Made by a program: the position numbers and the translations under genes. From NCBI RefSeq assembly GCF_009789555.1, contig NZ_CP046902.1:4542001-4606000 (forward strand): a stretch of DNA of 64,000 bases. Direction: 5' to 3'. Below the pieces are notes generated by a model. That model searched no databases. It saw only the letters and a list, made by a program, of their open reading frames with translations, and was not told the origin of the DNA. Positions 42,228-51,016 of this stretch are shown one piece after another. Numbering within the stretch: the first letter of the stretch is position 1; every line of letters begins with the position of its first letter. Source of the DNA: Stutzerimonas stutzeri (lineage in GTDB: Bacteria > Pseudomonadota > Gammaproteobacteria > Pseudomonadales > Pseudomonadaceae).

Positions 42228-42918
42228 GGCGATGCTCCTCGGCGGTCATGTCCAGGTAGCGGTCGGCGACCGCCTCGCGTATCGCACGGTCGTGGAAAAT
42301 GCCGATCACTGCCGCCCCGGCAGCCTTGGCTTCACCGATCAGCGCCAACACGACCTGGCAGTTGGCCTCGTCGAGCGAGGCGGTCGGCTCGTCCAGCAGC
42401 AGCACCGGCCACTGCACCATGAAGCCACGGGCCAGATTCACCCGCTGTTGCTCGCCACCGGAGAACGTGCCCGGTGCCAGGTGCCAGAGGCGTTCAGGGA
42501 TGTTCAAGCGGGCCAGCAGGGCTTGCGCGCGCGCCTGGGCCTGCTCGCGGCTCCAGCCCCTCGCCAGCGCCGGCGCCATCACCACCTCCAGACAGCTCAC
42601 GCGTGGAATGACCCTGAGAAACTGGCTCACGTAGCCGAGGCTTTCGCGGCGGACCGCCAGCATCTGCCGAGGCTCGGCACCGACCAGTTCCAGTGCGTGG
42701 CCGCGATGACGCAGGCGAATGCTGCCGGTGGCCAGGTAATTGCCATACAGGCAGCGCAGCAACGTCGACTTGCCCGCACCGGAGCGCCCGTGCAGCACCA
42801 GGCACTCGCCGGGTGCCACGGTAAAGCTGACCTCTCGCAGCACGTCGAGCGTGACGCCGTGCTGCTGGTGAAGGGTGAAGGATTTGCGGAGGTCACGGAC
42901 CTCGATCGGGCGGTTCAT
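42217..42918 (-). CDS. phnL: C-P lyase accessory ABC ATPase PhnL
   Basis: A 233-residue ABC-type ATPase: Walker A GRSGAGKST, signature FSGGEQQRVNLARGF, Walker B VLLLDEPTASLD. PhnL is required for phosphonate use and associates with the C-P lyase core together with PhnK rather than with a transporter. I chose the ATG at 42918 (MNRPIEVRDLRKSF); upstream sequence in the same frame is non-homologous. A 73-nt gap separates it from phnK. Confidence 0.94.
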   Translation of the reverse strand: MNRPIEVRDLRKSFTLHQQHGVTLDVLREVSFTVAPGECLVLHGRSGAGKSTLLRCLYGNYLATGSIRLRHRGHALELVGAEPRQMLAVRRESLGYVSQFLRVIPRVSCLEVVMAPALARGWSREQAQARAQALLARLNIPERLWHLAPGTFSGGEQQRVNLARGFMVQWPVLLLDEPTASLDEANCQVVLALIGEAKAAGAAVIGIFHDRAIREAVADRYLDMTAEEHRHAC

Positions 42919-42991
42919 GGGCGATCCCCGAAGATGAATGGAATGATCGGCGGTACGCTGGCGTACGACCGTGTGCGCGGCGTGGACGCCC

Positions 42992-43804
42992 TCATGGCTG
43001 CAACACCGACGACACCAGCAATTGCGAATAAGGATGTTGCGGATCATCCAGAATCTGATCGGTCAGGCCGGTCTCCACTACCCTCGAGCGGCGCATGACC
43101 ATCAGCCGGTCGGCCAGCAGGCGCGCCACGGCGAGGTCGTGGGTGACGATCACCACGGCCAGGTCCAGTTCGTGCACCAGCCCGCGCAGCAGGTCGAGCA
43201 AACGTGCCTGCACCGAGACGTCCAGGCCGCCGGTGGGCTCGTCCATGAACACCAGACGCGGCCCGGAAACGAGGTTGCGGGCGATCTGCAGGCGTTGCTG
43301 CATACCGCCAGAAAACGTCCGCGGCAGGTCGTCGATGCGGGCCGGGTCGATCTCCACCTGGCTCAGCCAGTCCAGCCCGGCCTGGCGCAACTGGCCGTAG
43401 TGGCGCTGCCCCTGGGCCATCAACCGCTCGCCAATGTTGGCACCGGCCGAAACACCCATGCGCAGACCGTCGCGCGGATTCTGCTCGACGAAGCCCCACT
43501 CGGTGCGCAGCAGACTGCGACGCTCGGCCTCGCTGGCCGCATACAGATCGAGCCAGGCGCCATCCCGGCCACGGTAGCTCACCGTTCCCCGGTCGGGCGG
43601 GCAGCGTCCGCAGAGCAGGCTGAGCAAGGTCGATTTGCCGGAGCCGGATTCCCCGACGATGCCCAGCACTTCACCGGGGTAGAGGTCGAAATCGACGCCC
43701 TGGCAGCCGGTGTCCGGTCCGTACAGGCGGGTCAGCCCGCGCACCGACAACAAGGGTTGATCGAGACGGCTGGCGGGGTCTTGCAGATCGAGCGCGGCGT
43801 TCAT
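42992..43804 (-). CDS. phnK: C-P lyase core-associated ABC ATPase PhnK
   Basis: A 270-residue ABC ATPase: Walker A GESGSGKST, signature FSGGMQQRLQIARNL, Walker B LVFMDEPTGGLD. PhnK docks onto the PhnGHIJ core complex and probably powers its cycle. The start at 43804 overlaps the phnJ stop (ATGA). An in-frame open extension upstream lies inside phnJ and is rejected. Confidence 0.95.
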   Translation of the reverse strand: MNAALDLQDPASRLDQPLLSVRGLTRLYGPDTGCQGVDFDLYPGEVLGIVGESGSGKSTLLSLLCGRCPPDRGTVSYRGRDGAWLDLYAASEAERRSLLRTEWGFVEQNPRDGLRMGVSAGANIGERLMAQGQRHYGQLRQAGLDWLSQVEIDPARIDDLPRTFSGGMQQRLQIARNLVSGPRLVFMDEPTGGLDVSVQARLLDLLRGLVHELDLAVVIVTHDLAVARLLADRLMVMRRSRVVETGLTDQILDDPQHPYSQLLVSSVLQP

Positions 43805-44685
43805 TCGGCGGCCTCCTGGGCGTCTCGGCGTTGCATGCAGTAGTCGGTGTCGGAGCAGACGAATCGCTTGCTGCCGGCGTCGTCGACGATGAGCTCGTCG
43901 AGGTAGGAGCTGTCGCTGCCGCAGAAGGCGCAGCACTGCTCCCATGCCTGAATGGCGAAGGGGTGATCCTCGAAATCCAGGCTGCGCACGCGGGTGTAGG
44001 GCGGCAGCGCGTAGAGCCGTTTCTCGCGCCCGGCACCGAACAGCATCAGCGCCGGGCTCATGTCCAGCTTGGGATTGTCGAATTTGGGAATCGGCGAGGG
44101 GTCCATCACGTAGCGGCCATCCACCGTCACCGGATAGGCGTAGCTGGTAGCGATATGGCCGAAGGTGGCGATGTCCTCGTAGAGTTTGACGTGCATGACG
44201 CCGTAATCGGCCAGCGCGTGCATGGTCCGCGTCTCGCTCTCCGACGGTTCGATGAAGCGCAGCGGCTCGGGGATCGGCACCTGGAAGACCAGGATCTGGT
44301 CGTTGCGCAGCGGTGTTTCCGGAATCCGGTGGCGGGTCTGGATCAGCGTCGCGTCAGGCGTCCGGGTGGTGGTGGCGACCCCCGCAGTACGTGCGAAGAA
44401 GCGACGGATCGACACCGCGTTGGTGGTGTCGTCGGCGCCTTGGTCGATGACCTTGAGCACATCCTCGGCACCGAGAATGGCGGCGGTGAGCTGCATGCCG
44501 CCGGTGCCCCAGCCATAGGGCAGCGGCATTTCCCGACCGCCGAAGGGCACCTGGTAGCCAGGGATCGCGACCGCCTTGAGCAGGCCGCGGCGGATCATGC
44601 GCTTGGTCTGTTCGTCGAGGTAGGCGAAGTTGTAGCCCTGCTCCGTCTCAGCGGTCATCGTGTGGTCGCGGGTGGTGGCGGTCAT
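43801..44685 (-). CDS. phnJ: Carbon-phosphorus lyase PhnJ (radical SAM)
   Basis: A 294-residue radical-SAM C-P lyase that cleaves ribose 1-methylphosphonate 5-phosphate to methane and the cyclic phosphate. The cluster cysteines are Cys252, Cys255 and Cys277, and Cys283 is the catalytic cysteine. Their spacing is identical to E. coli Cys241, 244, 266 and 272, shifted by 11. It overlaps phnI and phnK by 4 nt each. Confidence 0.97.
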   Translation of the reverse strand: MTATTRDHTMTAETEQGYNFAYLDEQTKRMIRRGLLKAVAIPGYQVPFGGREMPLPYGWGTGGMQLTAAILGAEDVLKVIDQGADDTTNAVSIRRFFARTAGVATTTRTPDATLIQTRHRIPETPLRNDQILVFQVPIPEPLRFIEPSESETRTMHALADYGVMHVKLYEDIATFGHIATSYAYPVTVDGRYVMDPSPIPKFDNPKLDMSPALMLFGAGREKRLYALPPYTRVRSLDFEDHPFAIQAWEQCCAFCGSDSSYLDELIVDDAGSKRFVCSDTDYCMQRRDAQEAAE

Positions 44686-45788
44686 GCGCGGCGCTCCTTG
44701 ACGCTGGACTCGGCCGCGGCGGTCTCATCGACCGGCGCGCGACGCAGCTTGCGGATCAGTTCCAGTTCGGACTGGAAGTCCACGTAATGGGGCAGCTTGA
44801 GGTGCGAGACGAAGCCACCGGCCTCGACGTTGTCGCAATGCATCAGGACGAATTCTTCCTGCTGCGCCGGACCCTGCACCGTCTCGCCGTACTCGGCGCC
44901 GCGCAGCGCACGGTCGACCAGCGCCATGCCCATGGCCTTGCGCTCGGCGTAGCCGAAGGCCAGTCCGTAGCCACGGGTGAATTGCGGATCGACGCCCTGG
45001 CCGCCAACGAACTGGTTGACCATCTCGCACTCGGTCACTTCGATGTCTCCCAGTGGGACGGCGAAGCCCAGCTCCGGAGGTTCCATCCAGACCTCGACCT
45101 GGCCAATGCGGATTTCCCCGGCGAAGGGGTGGTTGCGGCCATAGCCACGCTGGGTCGAATAGCCCAGCGCCAGCAAAAAACCTTCATCGCCCCGGGCCAG
45201 GGCTTGCAGGCGTTGAGCGCGGTCGCTGGGAAACTCCAGAGGCTCGCGGGTGATGTCCGGCACCGCCCGGTCATCACCGCGTTCGGGTTTCATCAAGCCT
45301 TCTGCGGCCAGCAGATCGAGCACCCGCGGACAGCTGGCCAGCGTGGCGTCCGGGTCGCTATCAGGGCCTGGGTGCTCGCCCTCGGCGAGCAGGCTGAAAT
45401 CCAGCAGGCGATGGCTGTAGTCGAACGTCGGACCGAGCAGTTGGCCGCCCGGCAGGTCCTTGAAGGTCGCCGAGACCCGCCGGATCGGGCGCATCTGGGC
45501 GGTATCCAACGGCACGCTCGCGCCGAAACGCGGCAAGGTGGTGCGGTAGGCCCGCAACAGGAAGATCGCTTCGAGCAGGTCGCCGGCCGCCTGTTTGATT
45601 GCCAGCGCAGCCAGTTCCTCGTCGAACAGCGAGCCTTCGGCCATGACCCGCGCCACGGCCAGCGGTAATTGCTGGCGGATCTGGTTGACGCTCAGCTCGG
45701 GCAAGGCGGTATCGCCACGGCGCTTCTTCGCCAGCAGCCGATGGGCATTGTCGATGGCGTGCTCGCCACCTTTGACGGCTACGTACAT
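44682..45788 (-). CDS. phnI: C-P lyase core subunit PhnI (nucleosidase)
   Basis: A 368-residue PhnI, which with PhnG, PhnH and PhnL transfers phosphonate onto the ribose of ATP and on its own has purine nucleosidase activity. The start MYVAVKGGEHAIDNAHRLLA is characteristic. It overlaps phnH by one base (TGATG) and phnJ by 4 nt, keeping the core subunits translationally coupled. Confidence 0.96.
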   Translation of the reverse strand: MYVAVKGGEHAIDNAHRLLAKKRRGDTALPELSVNQIRQQLPLAVARVMAEGSLFDEELAALAIKQAAGDLLEAIFLLRAYRTTLPRFGASVPLDTAQMRPIRRVSATFKDLPGGQLLGPTFDYSHRLLDFSLLAEGEHPGPDSDPDATLASCPRVLDLLAAEGLMKPERGDDRAVPDITREPLEFPSDRAQRLQALARGDEGFLLALGYSTQRGYGRNHPFAGEIRIGQVEVWMEPPELGFAVPLGDIEVTECEMVNQFVGGQGVDPQFTRGYGLAFGYAERKAMGMALVDRALRGAEYGETVQGPAQQEEFVLMHCDNVEAGGFVSHLKLPHYVDFQSELELIRKLRRAPVDETAAAESSVKERRA

Positions 45789-46387
45789 CAGGCGACCTCC
45801 TCTATCGACGGCGCGATGCGGGTGCTGCGGGGCAAACCGACCAAGGCCTGGCCAGCAGCGAAAAAAGCGTCCAGACCGCGCGGAAAATCACTGCGCGCGG
45901 CTCGCTCTCGCCAGAACGCGGGCGGCACCGGCAGGGCGACCTCGCGCTGACCGAGAATACCGGGGCCGCTCCAGCTCAATGGCGCGCCGCCGTCGAGCTC
46001 CTCGAGCTGGACCAGCAACGTGCAGGACTGATCGGGAAACCGTTCGCTGCCGCTATAGAAGCCCGTCATATCGTCCAGCGCGCGGACATCGAGCAGCGCA
46101 AAGTCCGCCATTTCTCGCTCGTCGACGATCGGGCAACCACAGTGAAACGCCAGGTTCGCGCGCACCGCCTTGGTATCGAAGGCCGGAGCCAGCCACAACC
46201 GCGTATCGCCGTCGAGCAGGCTCAGACACAAGCCATAGGTCGCCGGTGCCAGCGAACCGAGGGCCGGCACCGGTATCAGCGGCTGCGCCAGGCCGGGCTC
46301 GGCGAGGGCCTTGAGCGCGCTGCGGAAGACACGCTGGCTGTCCAGCACTTGATCGTCGAATGCGGCTTGCAACAGGTCTGTGCTCAT
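45788..46387 (-). CDS. phnH: C-P lyase core subunit PhnH
   Basis: A 199-residue PhnH, the PLP-transferase-fold-like subunit of the PhnGHIJ core with no known separate activity. Recognised by QRVFRSALKALAEPG near the start and the LVQLEELDGGAPLSWSGPGI segment. It overlaps phnG and phnI by one base each. Confidence 0.95.
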   Translation of the reverse strand: MSTDLLQAAFDDQVLDSQRVFRSALKALAEPGLAQPLIPVPALGSLAPATYGLCLSLLDGDTRLWLAPAFDTKAVRANLAFHCGCPIVDEREMADFALLDVRALDDMTGFYSGSERFPDQSCTLLVQLEELDGGAPLSWSGPGILGQREVALPVPPAFWRERAARSDFPRGLDAFFAAGQALVGLPRSTRIAPSIEEVA

Positions 46388-46839
46388 CAGTCCTCTCCTC
46401 TGACCAGGGTGAAGAATTCCACTTTGCTGCTGGCCGTCTCGGCATCCTGAGCAGCCCGGCGAGCCGCCTGGGCCGTCGCCAGCGGTTCAATCAATCGCTG
46501 CTGCCAGTGCGCCTGATCGCCGCCCTGCAGATGCGCGTCGGCCAACGCGGCCAGTTCGGCGTGATGCTTGTCGCGCCCGGCCACGTAGCTGAAGCCGGTC
46601 CGACCGTCGCCAAGGCGCACGACGCATCGGGTCACGGTCATTTCGCCCAGATTGAACGCGGCGCCGGTGCCGCCCATGCGGCCACGCACCAGCGTCATGC
46701 CGATCTCAGGCGCACGCACCAGTCGATAGTCGATGTCCTTGAGCTCGGCCTCGTAGCGCGCCAGTTCATCGCCGGCTCGGGCGAGCACGCCCATCCAGCG
46801 CTGGCGGGTGGCAGTTTCAGGGGTCATGCGCGTCTCCAT
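46387..46839 (-). CDS. phnG: C-P lyase core subunit PhnG
   Basis: A 150-residue PhnG, a core subunit that joins PhnI in the phosphonate-ATP coupling step. Visible family features are RWMGVLARAGDELA at the start and RLVRAPEIGMTLVRGRMGGTGAAFNLGEMTVTRCVV in the middle. It begins exactly at the phnF stop (TGATG). Confidence 0.95.
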   Translation of the reverse strand: METRMTPETATRQRWMGVLARAGDELARYEAELKDIDYRLVRAPEIGMTLVRGRMGGTGAAFNLGEMTVTRCVVRLGDGRTGFSYVAGRDKHHAELAALADAHLQGGDQAHWQQRLIEPLATAQAARRAAQDAETASSKVEFFTLVRGED

Positions 46840-47543
46840 CAGGTGGCAACCTGGTACTGGAAGCGGTCGGCACGGCTGGTCGATAACGACAGCTCCACCG
46901 GCCGCCCGGCCAGGTCATGGGAAAGGGTCAGTACGGTCAGCAGCGGCGCGTGTCGCGGCATCAGCAACTGGTCGGCCTCATCGGGCGTCGGCAGCCGAGC
47001 GCCAATCAGGCTGAAGGCGCGGCGCAGCGGTAACTCGCGCGAGGCGAGATGCTGGCGCAGCGAGCCGCCGTTGTAGTCGGCCAGCAAGGGCTGGCGGCTG
47101 GCGCAGAACCGATGACGGATCAGGCTCACCGGCTGTTCGTCGAGCAGGCGCAGGGTGTGCAGTTCGAGCAAGGGCGCCGCCTCGCCCAGCATCAGGTAAT
47201 TCGCTTCCTCGGCGGTGGCCGAACGCAGCTGGCGTTGCAGCAGACGTGCCTGCACCCCGTGGCCCTGAGCCGACAGCGACTCGCTGTAAGCGCTGCCCGC
47301 CGCCAGCGGATAAATCAGCGGCCGCTCCAGCACACGCGTGCTTCTGCCCTGCTGGCGCAGCACCCGCCCTTCGCTGACCAGCTCGTCGATGGCGCGACGC
47401 AGCGTGTGGCGATTGACTTCGAATCGGGCCGCCAGTTGGGTCTCACCCGGGAGTTGGTCGCCGGGTTGCAGGTGGCGCAGCTCCTCGCGCAGTTGTGCGG
47501 CGAGTTGCAGGTAGCGCGGCTGCGGTTGTCTAGACATGTGCAT
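46839..47543 (-). CDS. phnF: GntR-family phosphonate regulator PhnF
   Basis: A 234-residue GntR/HutC-type regulator: an N-terminal winged helix (LPGETQLAARFEVNRHTLRRAIDELVSEGRV) and a C-terminal UTRA ligand domain. It is encoded inside the operon between phnE and phnG, as in E. coli. It likely represses the operon until phosphonate metabolites appear. Start is ATG at 47543 or the second Met at 47537. Confidence 0.93.
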   Translation of the reverse strand: MHMSRQPQPRYLQLAAQLREELRHLQPGDQLPGETQLAARFEVNRHTLRRAIDELVSEGRVLRQQGRSTRVLERPLIYPLAAGSAYSESLSAQGHGVQARLLQRQLRSATAEEANYLMLGEAAPLLELHTLRLLDEQPVSLIRHRFCASRQPLLADYNGGSLRQHLASRELPLRRAFSLIGARLPTPDEADQLLMPRHAPLLTVLTLSHDLAGRPVELSLSTSRADRFQYQVAT

Positions 47544-47577
47544 GGCTAAAAAAAGACGCGCGCGGCGTCCGCTCCGG

Positions 47578-48372
47578 TCAGATGAACAATTTGCGCAAGC
47601 GCTGGGACACGATGTCGATCAGGCTCACCACGGCCACGATGACGATCAGCAAGGCGCAGGTCTGCTCGAACTGGAAGCCGCGTATGGCTTCCCAGAGAAT
47701 CACGCCGATGCCGCCAGCGCCGACCATGCCCACCACCGTTGCCGAACGCACATTGGATTCGAAGCGATACAGCGCGTAGGAAATCCACAACGGAAGCACC
47801 TGCGGGATGACACCGAAAATGACCTCCTGCAAGGCACTGGCTCCGGTGGCGCGCACCCCTTCGACGGGGCCCGGCTCGATGGCTTCCACCGCTTCGGCAA
47901 ACAGTTTGGCGAGCACCCCGGTGGTGCCGACGAACAACGCCAGCACGCCGGCGAACGGGCCAAGGCCGACCGCGACGACAAACAGCATGGCGAAGACCAT
48001 TTCGTTGATCGACCGGCAGGCGTCCATCACACGACGGACCGGCTGATAGACCCACCAGGGCACGAGGTTCTCGGCGCAGAGAATGCCCAACGGAATCGCG
48101 CAGACAATCGCCAGCGCAGTTCCCCAGAGGGCGATCTGCACGGTGACGATCATTTCCTTGAGGTACAGCTCCCAGTGACTGAAGTCCGGTGGGAAGAAGT
48201 CAGCGGCGAAAGTGGCCATGTTGCCACCATCGCGGATCAGCGCCAGCGGGTTCATCTCGGCGCCCTGCCAGGACCAGCCCAGCAAGGCCAGGAACAGGCC
48301 CCAGCCGATCAGCGTGAACCACGAGCGCTTCTGCGGTGCGGCAACGGCGGTATGTGCGGTCAGAGAAGTCAT
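47578..48372 (-). CDS. phnE: Phosphonate ABC transporter permease PhnE
   Basis: A 264-residue inner-membrane permease with about six helices and the binding-protein-dependent transport motif near the C-terminus (EAVEAIEPGPVEGVRATGAS). It takes up phosphonates with PhnC and PhnD. I chose the ATG at 48372 (MTSLTAHTAVAAPQK), preceded by GGAG at 5 nt; the longer open frame upstream is not homologous. Only one phnE is present. Confidence 0.94.
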   Translation of the reverse strand: MTSLTAHTAVAAPQKRSWFTLIGWGLFLALLGWSWQGAEMNPLALIRDGGNMATFAADFFPPDFSHWELYLKEMIVTVQIALWGTALAIVCAIPLGILCAENLVPWWVYQPVRRVMDACRSINEMVFAMLFVVAVGLGPFAGVLALFVGTTGVLAKLFAEAVEAIEPGPVEGVRATGASALQEVIFGVIPQVLPLWISYALYRFESNVRSATVVGMVGAGGIGVILWEAIRGFQFEQTCALLIVIVAVVSLIDIVSQRLRKLFI

Positions 48373-48424
48373 GAGTGCTCCGGCAAACGTAAAGCGGACC
48401 GCCGTTCGCGCGGCGGTCGGGCGG

Positions 48425-49432
48425 TCAACCCGCCGTGGCGGAGGCGGTTTTCGGCTGGCGTTCGGCCATGCGTCGTTCGAGCGCAGCGAGCTGCGCATCC
48501 AGCTCCTGCAACTGCGCCTGACGGGTGCTTTCGTCGAGCCGGGCGTCATTGGCGACTTCGCTGCGCTGCTTGAACAGTTCGAGCTGGCGAATCGGCAGCA
48601 ACTGGTCATCATCGGAGGCGCGGAACTTGCCCCACTGCAAGCCTTCCAGCACCTTCAACTCGTCGGGCTGGTCGCCGTAGGTCATGAAGAATTCGCGAAT
48701 GCTGGACTTGGTCGTTTCCGGCAGGTTCTTGCGCCAGACCATGGGGTCGGCGGGAATCAGCGGCGAGGTCCAGATGACCTTGAGCTGCGCCGCCTTTTCC
48801 GGCGCGGTCAGCTCCAGGCGCTCCATGCCCTCGTTGTTGAAGGTGCCGACATCGACCTGCTTGTTGGCGACCGACAGGGCATTCACTTCATGGCTGCCAT
48901 TGAGCGAGCGCTTGAAAATCTTGTTGGCATCCACCTTGTTCCTGGCGAACACGTAATAGCCCGGCACCAGGTAGCCGGACGTGGAGTTCGGATCACCGTT
49001 GGCGAACGTCAGTCCGGCGGCGTTCTCCAGCATCTGCTCGACGGAGTCGATCGGGCTGTCCTTGTGCGCCACCAGCAGGCTGTAATAACCCTGCGCACCA
49101 TTGGCGGCGACGGTCTGCGCGAAGACCTCGCCACCGGCGCGGTCCACCGCTTCCATGGCCGACTTGTTGCCGTACCAGGCCAGGTCGACCTTGTCGAAGC
49201 GCATGCCCTGGATGATCCCGGCGTAATCCGGCGCGAAGAAGGCGTTGATCTTCATCCCGGTGCGCTCGCTCATGGCGGCGAGGAACGGGTCCCAGACCGA
49301 CCGCAGATTCTGCGAGGACTCGGTGGAAATGATGCCGAAGTTCAGGGCCTTGTCATCGGCATGGGCGCCGCCGAGCAGCGACCCGGTCAGCAAGGCAGAG
49401 GCGGCCAGGACGCGGCCGATACGATTGAACAT
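48425..49432 (-). CDS. phnD: Phosphonate ABC transporter binding protein PhnD
   Basis: A 335-residue periplasmic phosphonate-binding protein with a Sec signal peptide (RVLAASALLTGSLLGGAHA). Family features are LNFGIISTESSQNLRSVWDPF, with the Ser/Thr phosphonate pocket, then FFAPDYAGIIQGMRFDKVDLAWYGNKSAMEA and TSPLIPADPMVWR. The C-terminal 60 residues are coiled-coil-like and charged. Confidence 0.95.
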   Translation of the reverse strand: MFNRIGRVLAASALLTGSLLGGAHADDKALNFGIISTESSQNLRSVWDPFLAAMSERTGMKINAFFAPDYAGIIQGMRFDKVDLAWYGNKSAMEAVDRAGGEVFAQTVAANGAQGYYSLLVAHKDSPIDSVEQMLENAAGLTFANGDPNSTSGYLVPGYYVFARNKVDANKIFKRSLNGSHEVNALSVANKQVDVGTFNNEGMERLELTAPEKAAQLKVIWTSPLIPADPMVWRKNLPETTKSSIREFFMTYGDQPDELKVLEGLQWGKFRASDDDQLLPIRQLELFKQRSEVANDARLDESTRQAQLQELDAQLAALERRMAERQPKTASATAG

Positions 49433-49483
49433 GGAGAAGCTCCTGTCAGCAAATGACGCGTTGGATTGGCATGATTCGGTCGT

Positions 49484-50332
49484 TCAGGCCTTGGCCAGGC
49501 TCAACATCCGCCGTGGCGACGGAACCGTTGCCGCCGGTGAGCGGGCCTGATCGGAAAACAGCAGGCTGGCGTCAAGATCGGCGCCATAGAGGTCGTTGAG
49601 CAAACGCGTATCGAGATCGGTGCAGGGGCCGTCGTAGTGAATGTGGCCGTCCTTGAGCGCCACCGCCCGACGGCAGTAGCGCAGGGCATAATCGACTTGA
49701 TGAAGGGTCACCACCACGGTCTTGCCGTCGCGCTGATTGATGTCCGCAAGGATGTCCATCACCTTGCGCGCCGACTCGGGGTCGAGCGAGGCGATCGGCT
49801 CGTCAGCGAGAATCACTTCGGCCTGCTGGGTCAGCGCCCGCGCAATGGCGACCCGCTGCTGCTGGCCACCGGACAGCGTCGAGGCACGCTGGGCGGCACG
49901 ATTGGCCAGCCCTACGCGCTCCAGCGCCGCCAGCGCCTGCTGTTTCTGCTCGGTGCTGAACATGCCCAGCGAGCCACGCCAGCGCGGCATGCGTCCGAGA
50001 AAGCCCAGCAGGACGTTGTCCAGCACACTGAGGCGACCGACCAGATTGAACTGCTGAAAGATGTAGCCGATATCCGCGCGCAGCCGCCGGACGTCTCCGT
50101 TCAGGCGGCCGGCCGACTGCACCTCGCGTCCCAGCACCTGGATGTTGCCGCCGGCCTCCCGGTCACAGCAGGCCAGCCCGGCAATGTGTCGCAGCAGCGT
50201 GGATTTGCCGGAACCCGAGGCACCGATCAGTGCCACCATCTCGCCCGGCTGCACGCTCAGGGCCAGGTTATGCAGGGCACGCTTGCCCGCAAAGCTCTTG
50301 TTCAGACTGTCGACACGGATAACCGCATTCAT
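49484..50332 (-). CDS. phnC: Phosphonate ABC transporter ATPase PhnC
   Basis: A 282-residue ABC ATPase that energises PhnDE: Walker A GASGSGKST, signature LSGGQQQRVAIARAL, Walker B VILADEPIASLDP. It is the first gene of phnCDEFGHIJKLMNP and lies 86 nt from the nearest Pho box repeat. Confidence 0.95.
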   Translation of the reverse strand: MNAVIRVDSLNKSFAGKRALHNLALSVQPGEMVALIGASGSGKSTLLRHIAGLACCDREAGGNIQVLGREVQSAGRLNGDVRRLRADIGYIFQQFNLVGRLSVLDNVLLGFLGRMPRWRGSLGMFSTEQKQQALAALERVGLANRAAQRASTLSGGQQQRVAIARALTQQAEVILADEPIASLDPESARKVMDILADINQRDGKTVVVTLHQVDYALRYCRRAVALKDGHIHYDGPCTDLDTRLLNDLYGADLDASLLFSDQARSPAATVPSPRRMLSLAKA

Positions 50333-50417
50333 GGCCCGTCTTCCTCATCGAGAACGACGGCAGCACCTGGCTGCCATCTGATGAGGCATGACCTTAGGCA
50401 CGCCCAATGTCGCTTCG

Positions 50418-50446
50418 GTGAAGGCTTGGTGACGGTTTGATGACTT
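50418..50446 (-). promoter_or_regulatory. Pho box of the phn operon (three 11-nt repeats)
   Basis: Minus strand reads AAGTCAT-CAAA, CCGTCAC-CAAG, CCTTCAC: three 7-mers resembling CTGTCAT in exact 11-nt phase, separated by A-rich tetranucleotides. This is the PhoB-binding architecture. GACATT (50411-50406) and TAAGGT (50396-50391) are possible -10 elements. Confidence 0.8.
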
Positions 50447-50513
50447 GTCTAAACAGGCGAAACGGGCATCGCGCGTGCGTATCGGCGCGCGCCTTCTATA
50501 CGCGGAGCGCCGT

Positions 50514-50954
50514 CTAGTCGTCGTGCTTCGCCCGATCCGGGATACCCGTCAGCCGCTGGCCGATTGCGGCGCCGTGTCGGCGAAACCAGCCCTGATTGAC
50601 TTCGAGCGCGTACCGCGCCGGCTCGCGTGAACAGCGGATGGTCTTGTCCAGCGGTGTGAGGTCGATGATATCGACGATACGCCCATGTTCGTCGATGAAC
50701 GCCGCGGACAGCGGCAACGGCGTGTCCTTCATCCACAGGCAATGGCGGCGGACCTCATCGAAGCGAAACAGCATGCCCCGGTTCTCGGGCAGATCGGTGC
50801 GCTCCATCAACCCGCGCGCGCGCTCGTTGGGCGAGCGCGCGTACTCTGCCTGCACGCGTGCCTTCCCGACCGCCAGTTCAAGGTGCGGCTCGCTGGCGGC
50901 GACAGGGCAAAGACCGGCCAGGCCGAGGATGGACAGCAGCAAAGCAATGCGCAT
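50514..50954 (-). CDS. Exported DUF192 family protein
   Basis: A 146-residue protein with a signal peptide (IALLLSILGLAGLCPVAAS) and a DUF192 domain (ERARGLMERTDLPENRGMLFRF, MKDTPLPLSAAFIDEHGRIVDI). DUF192 proteins are small secreted or periplasmic proteins of unknown function. I chose the ATG at 50954, where the signal peptide begins, over the ATG at 50999. It lies upstream of phnC on the same strand but beyond the Pho box. Confidence 0.85.
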   Translation of the reverse strand: MRIALLLSILGLAGLCPVAASEPHLELAVGKARVQAEYARSPNERARGLMERTDLPENRGMLFRFDEVRRHCLWMKDTPLPLSAAFIDEHGRIVDIIDLTPLDKTIRCSREPARYALEVNQGWFRRHGAAIGQRLTGIPDRAKHDD

Positions 50955-51016
50955 CGAAAGCCTCGATGGGAAGGAATGAGTCGGCGCTCTAGACAGCATA
51001 ACCGGGGCGGTTGCGT

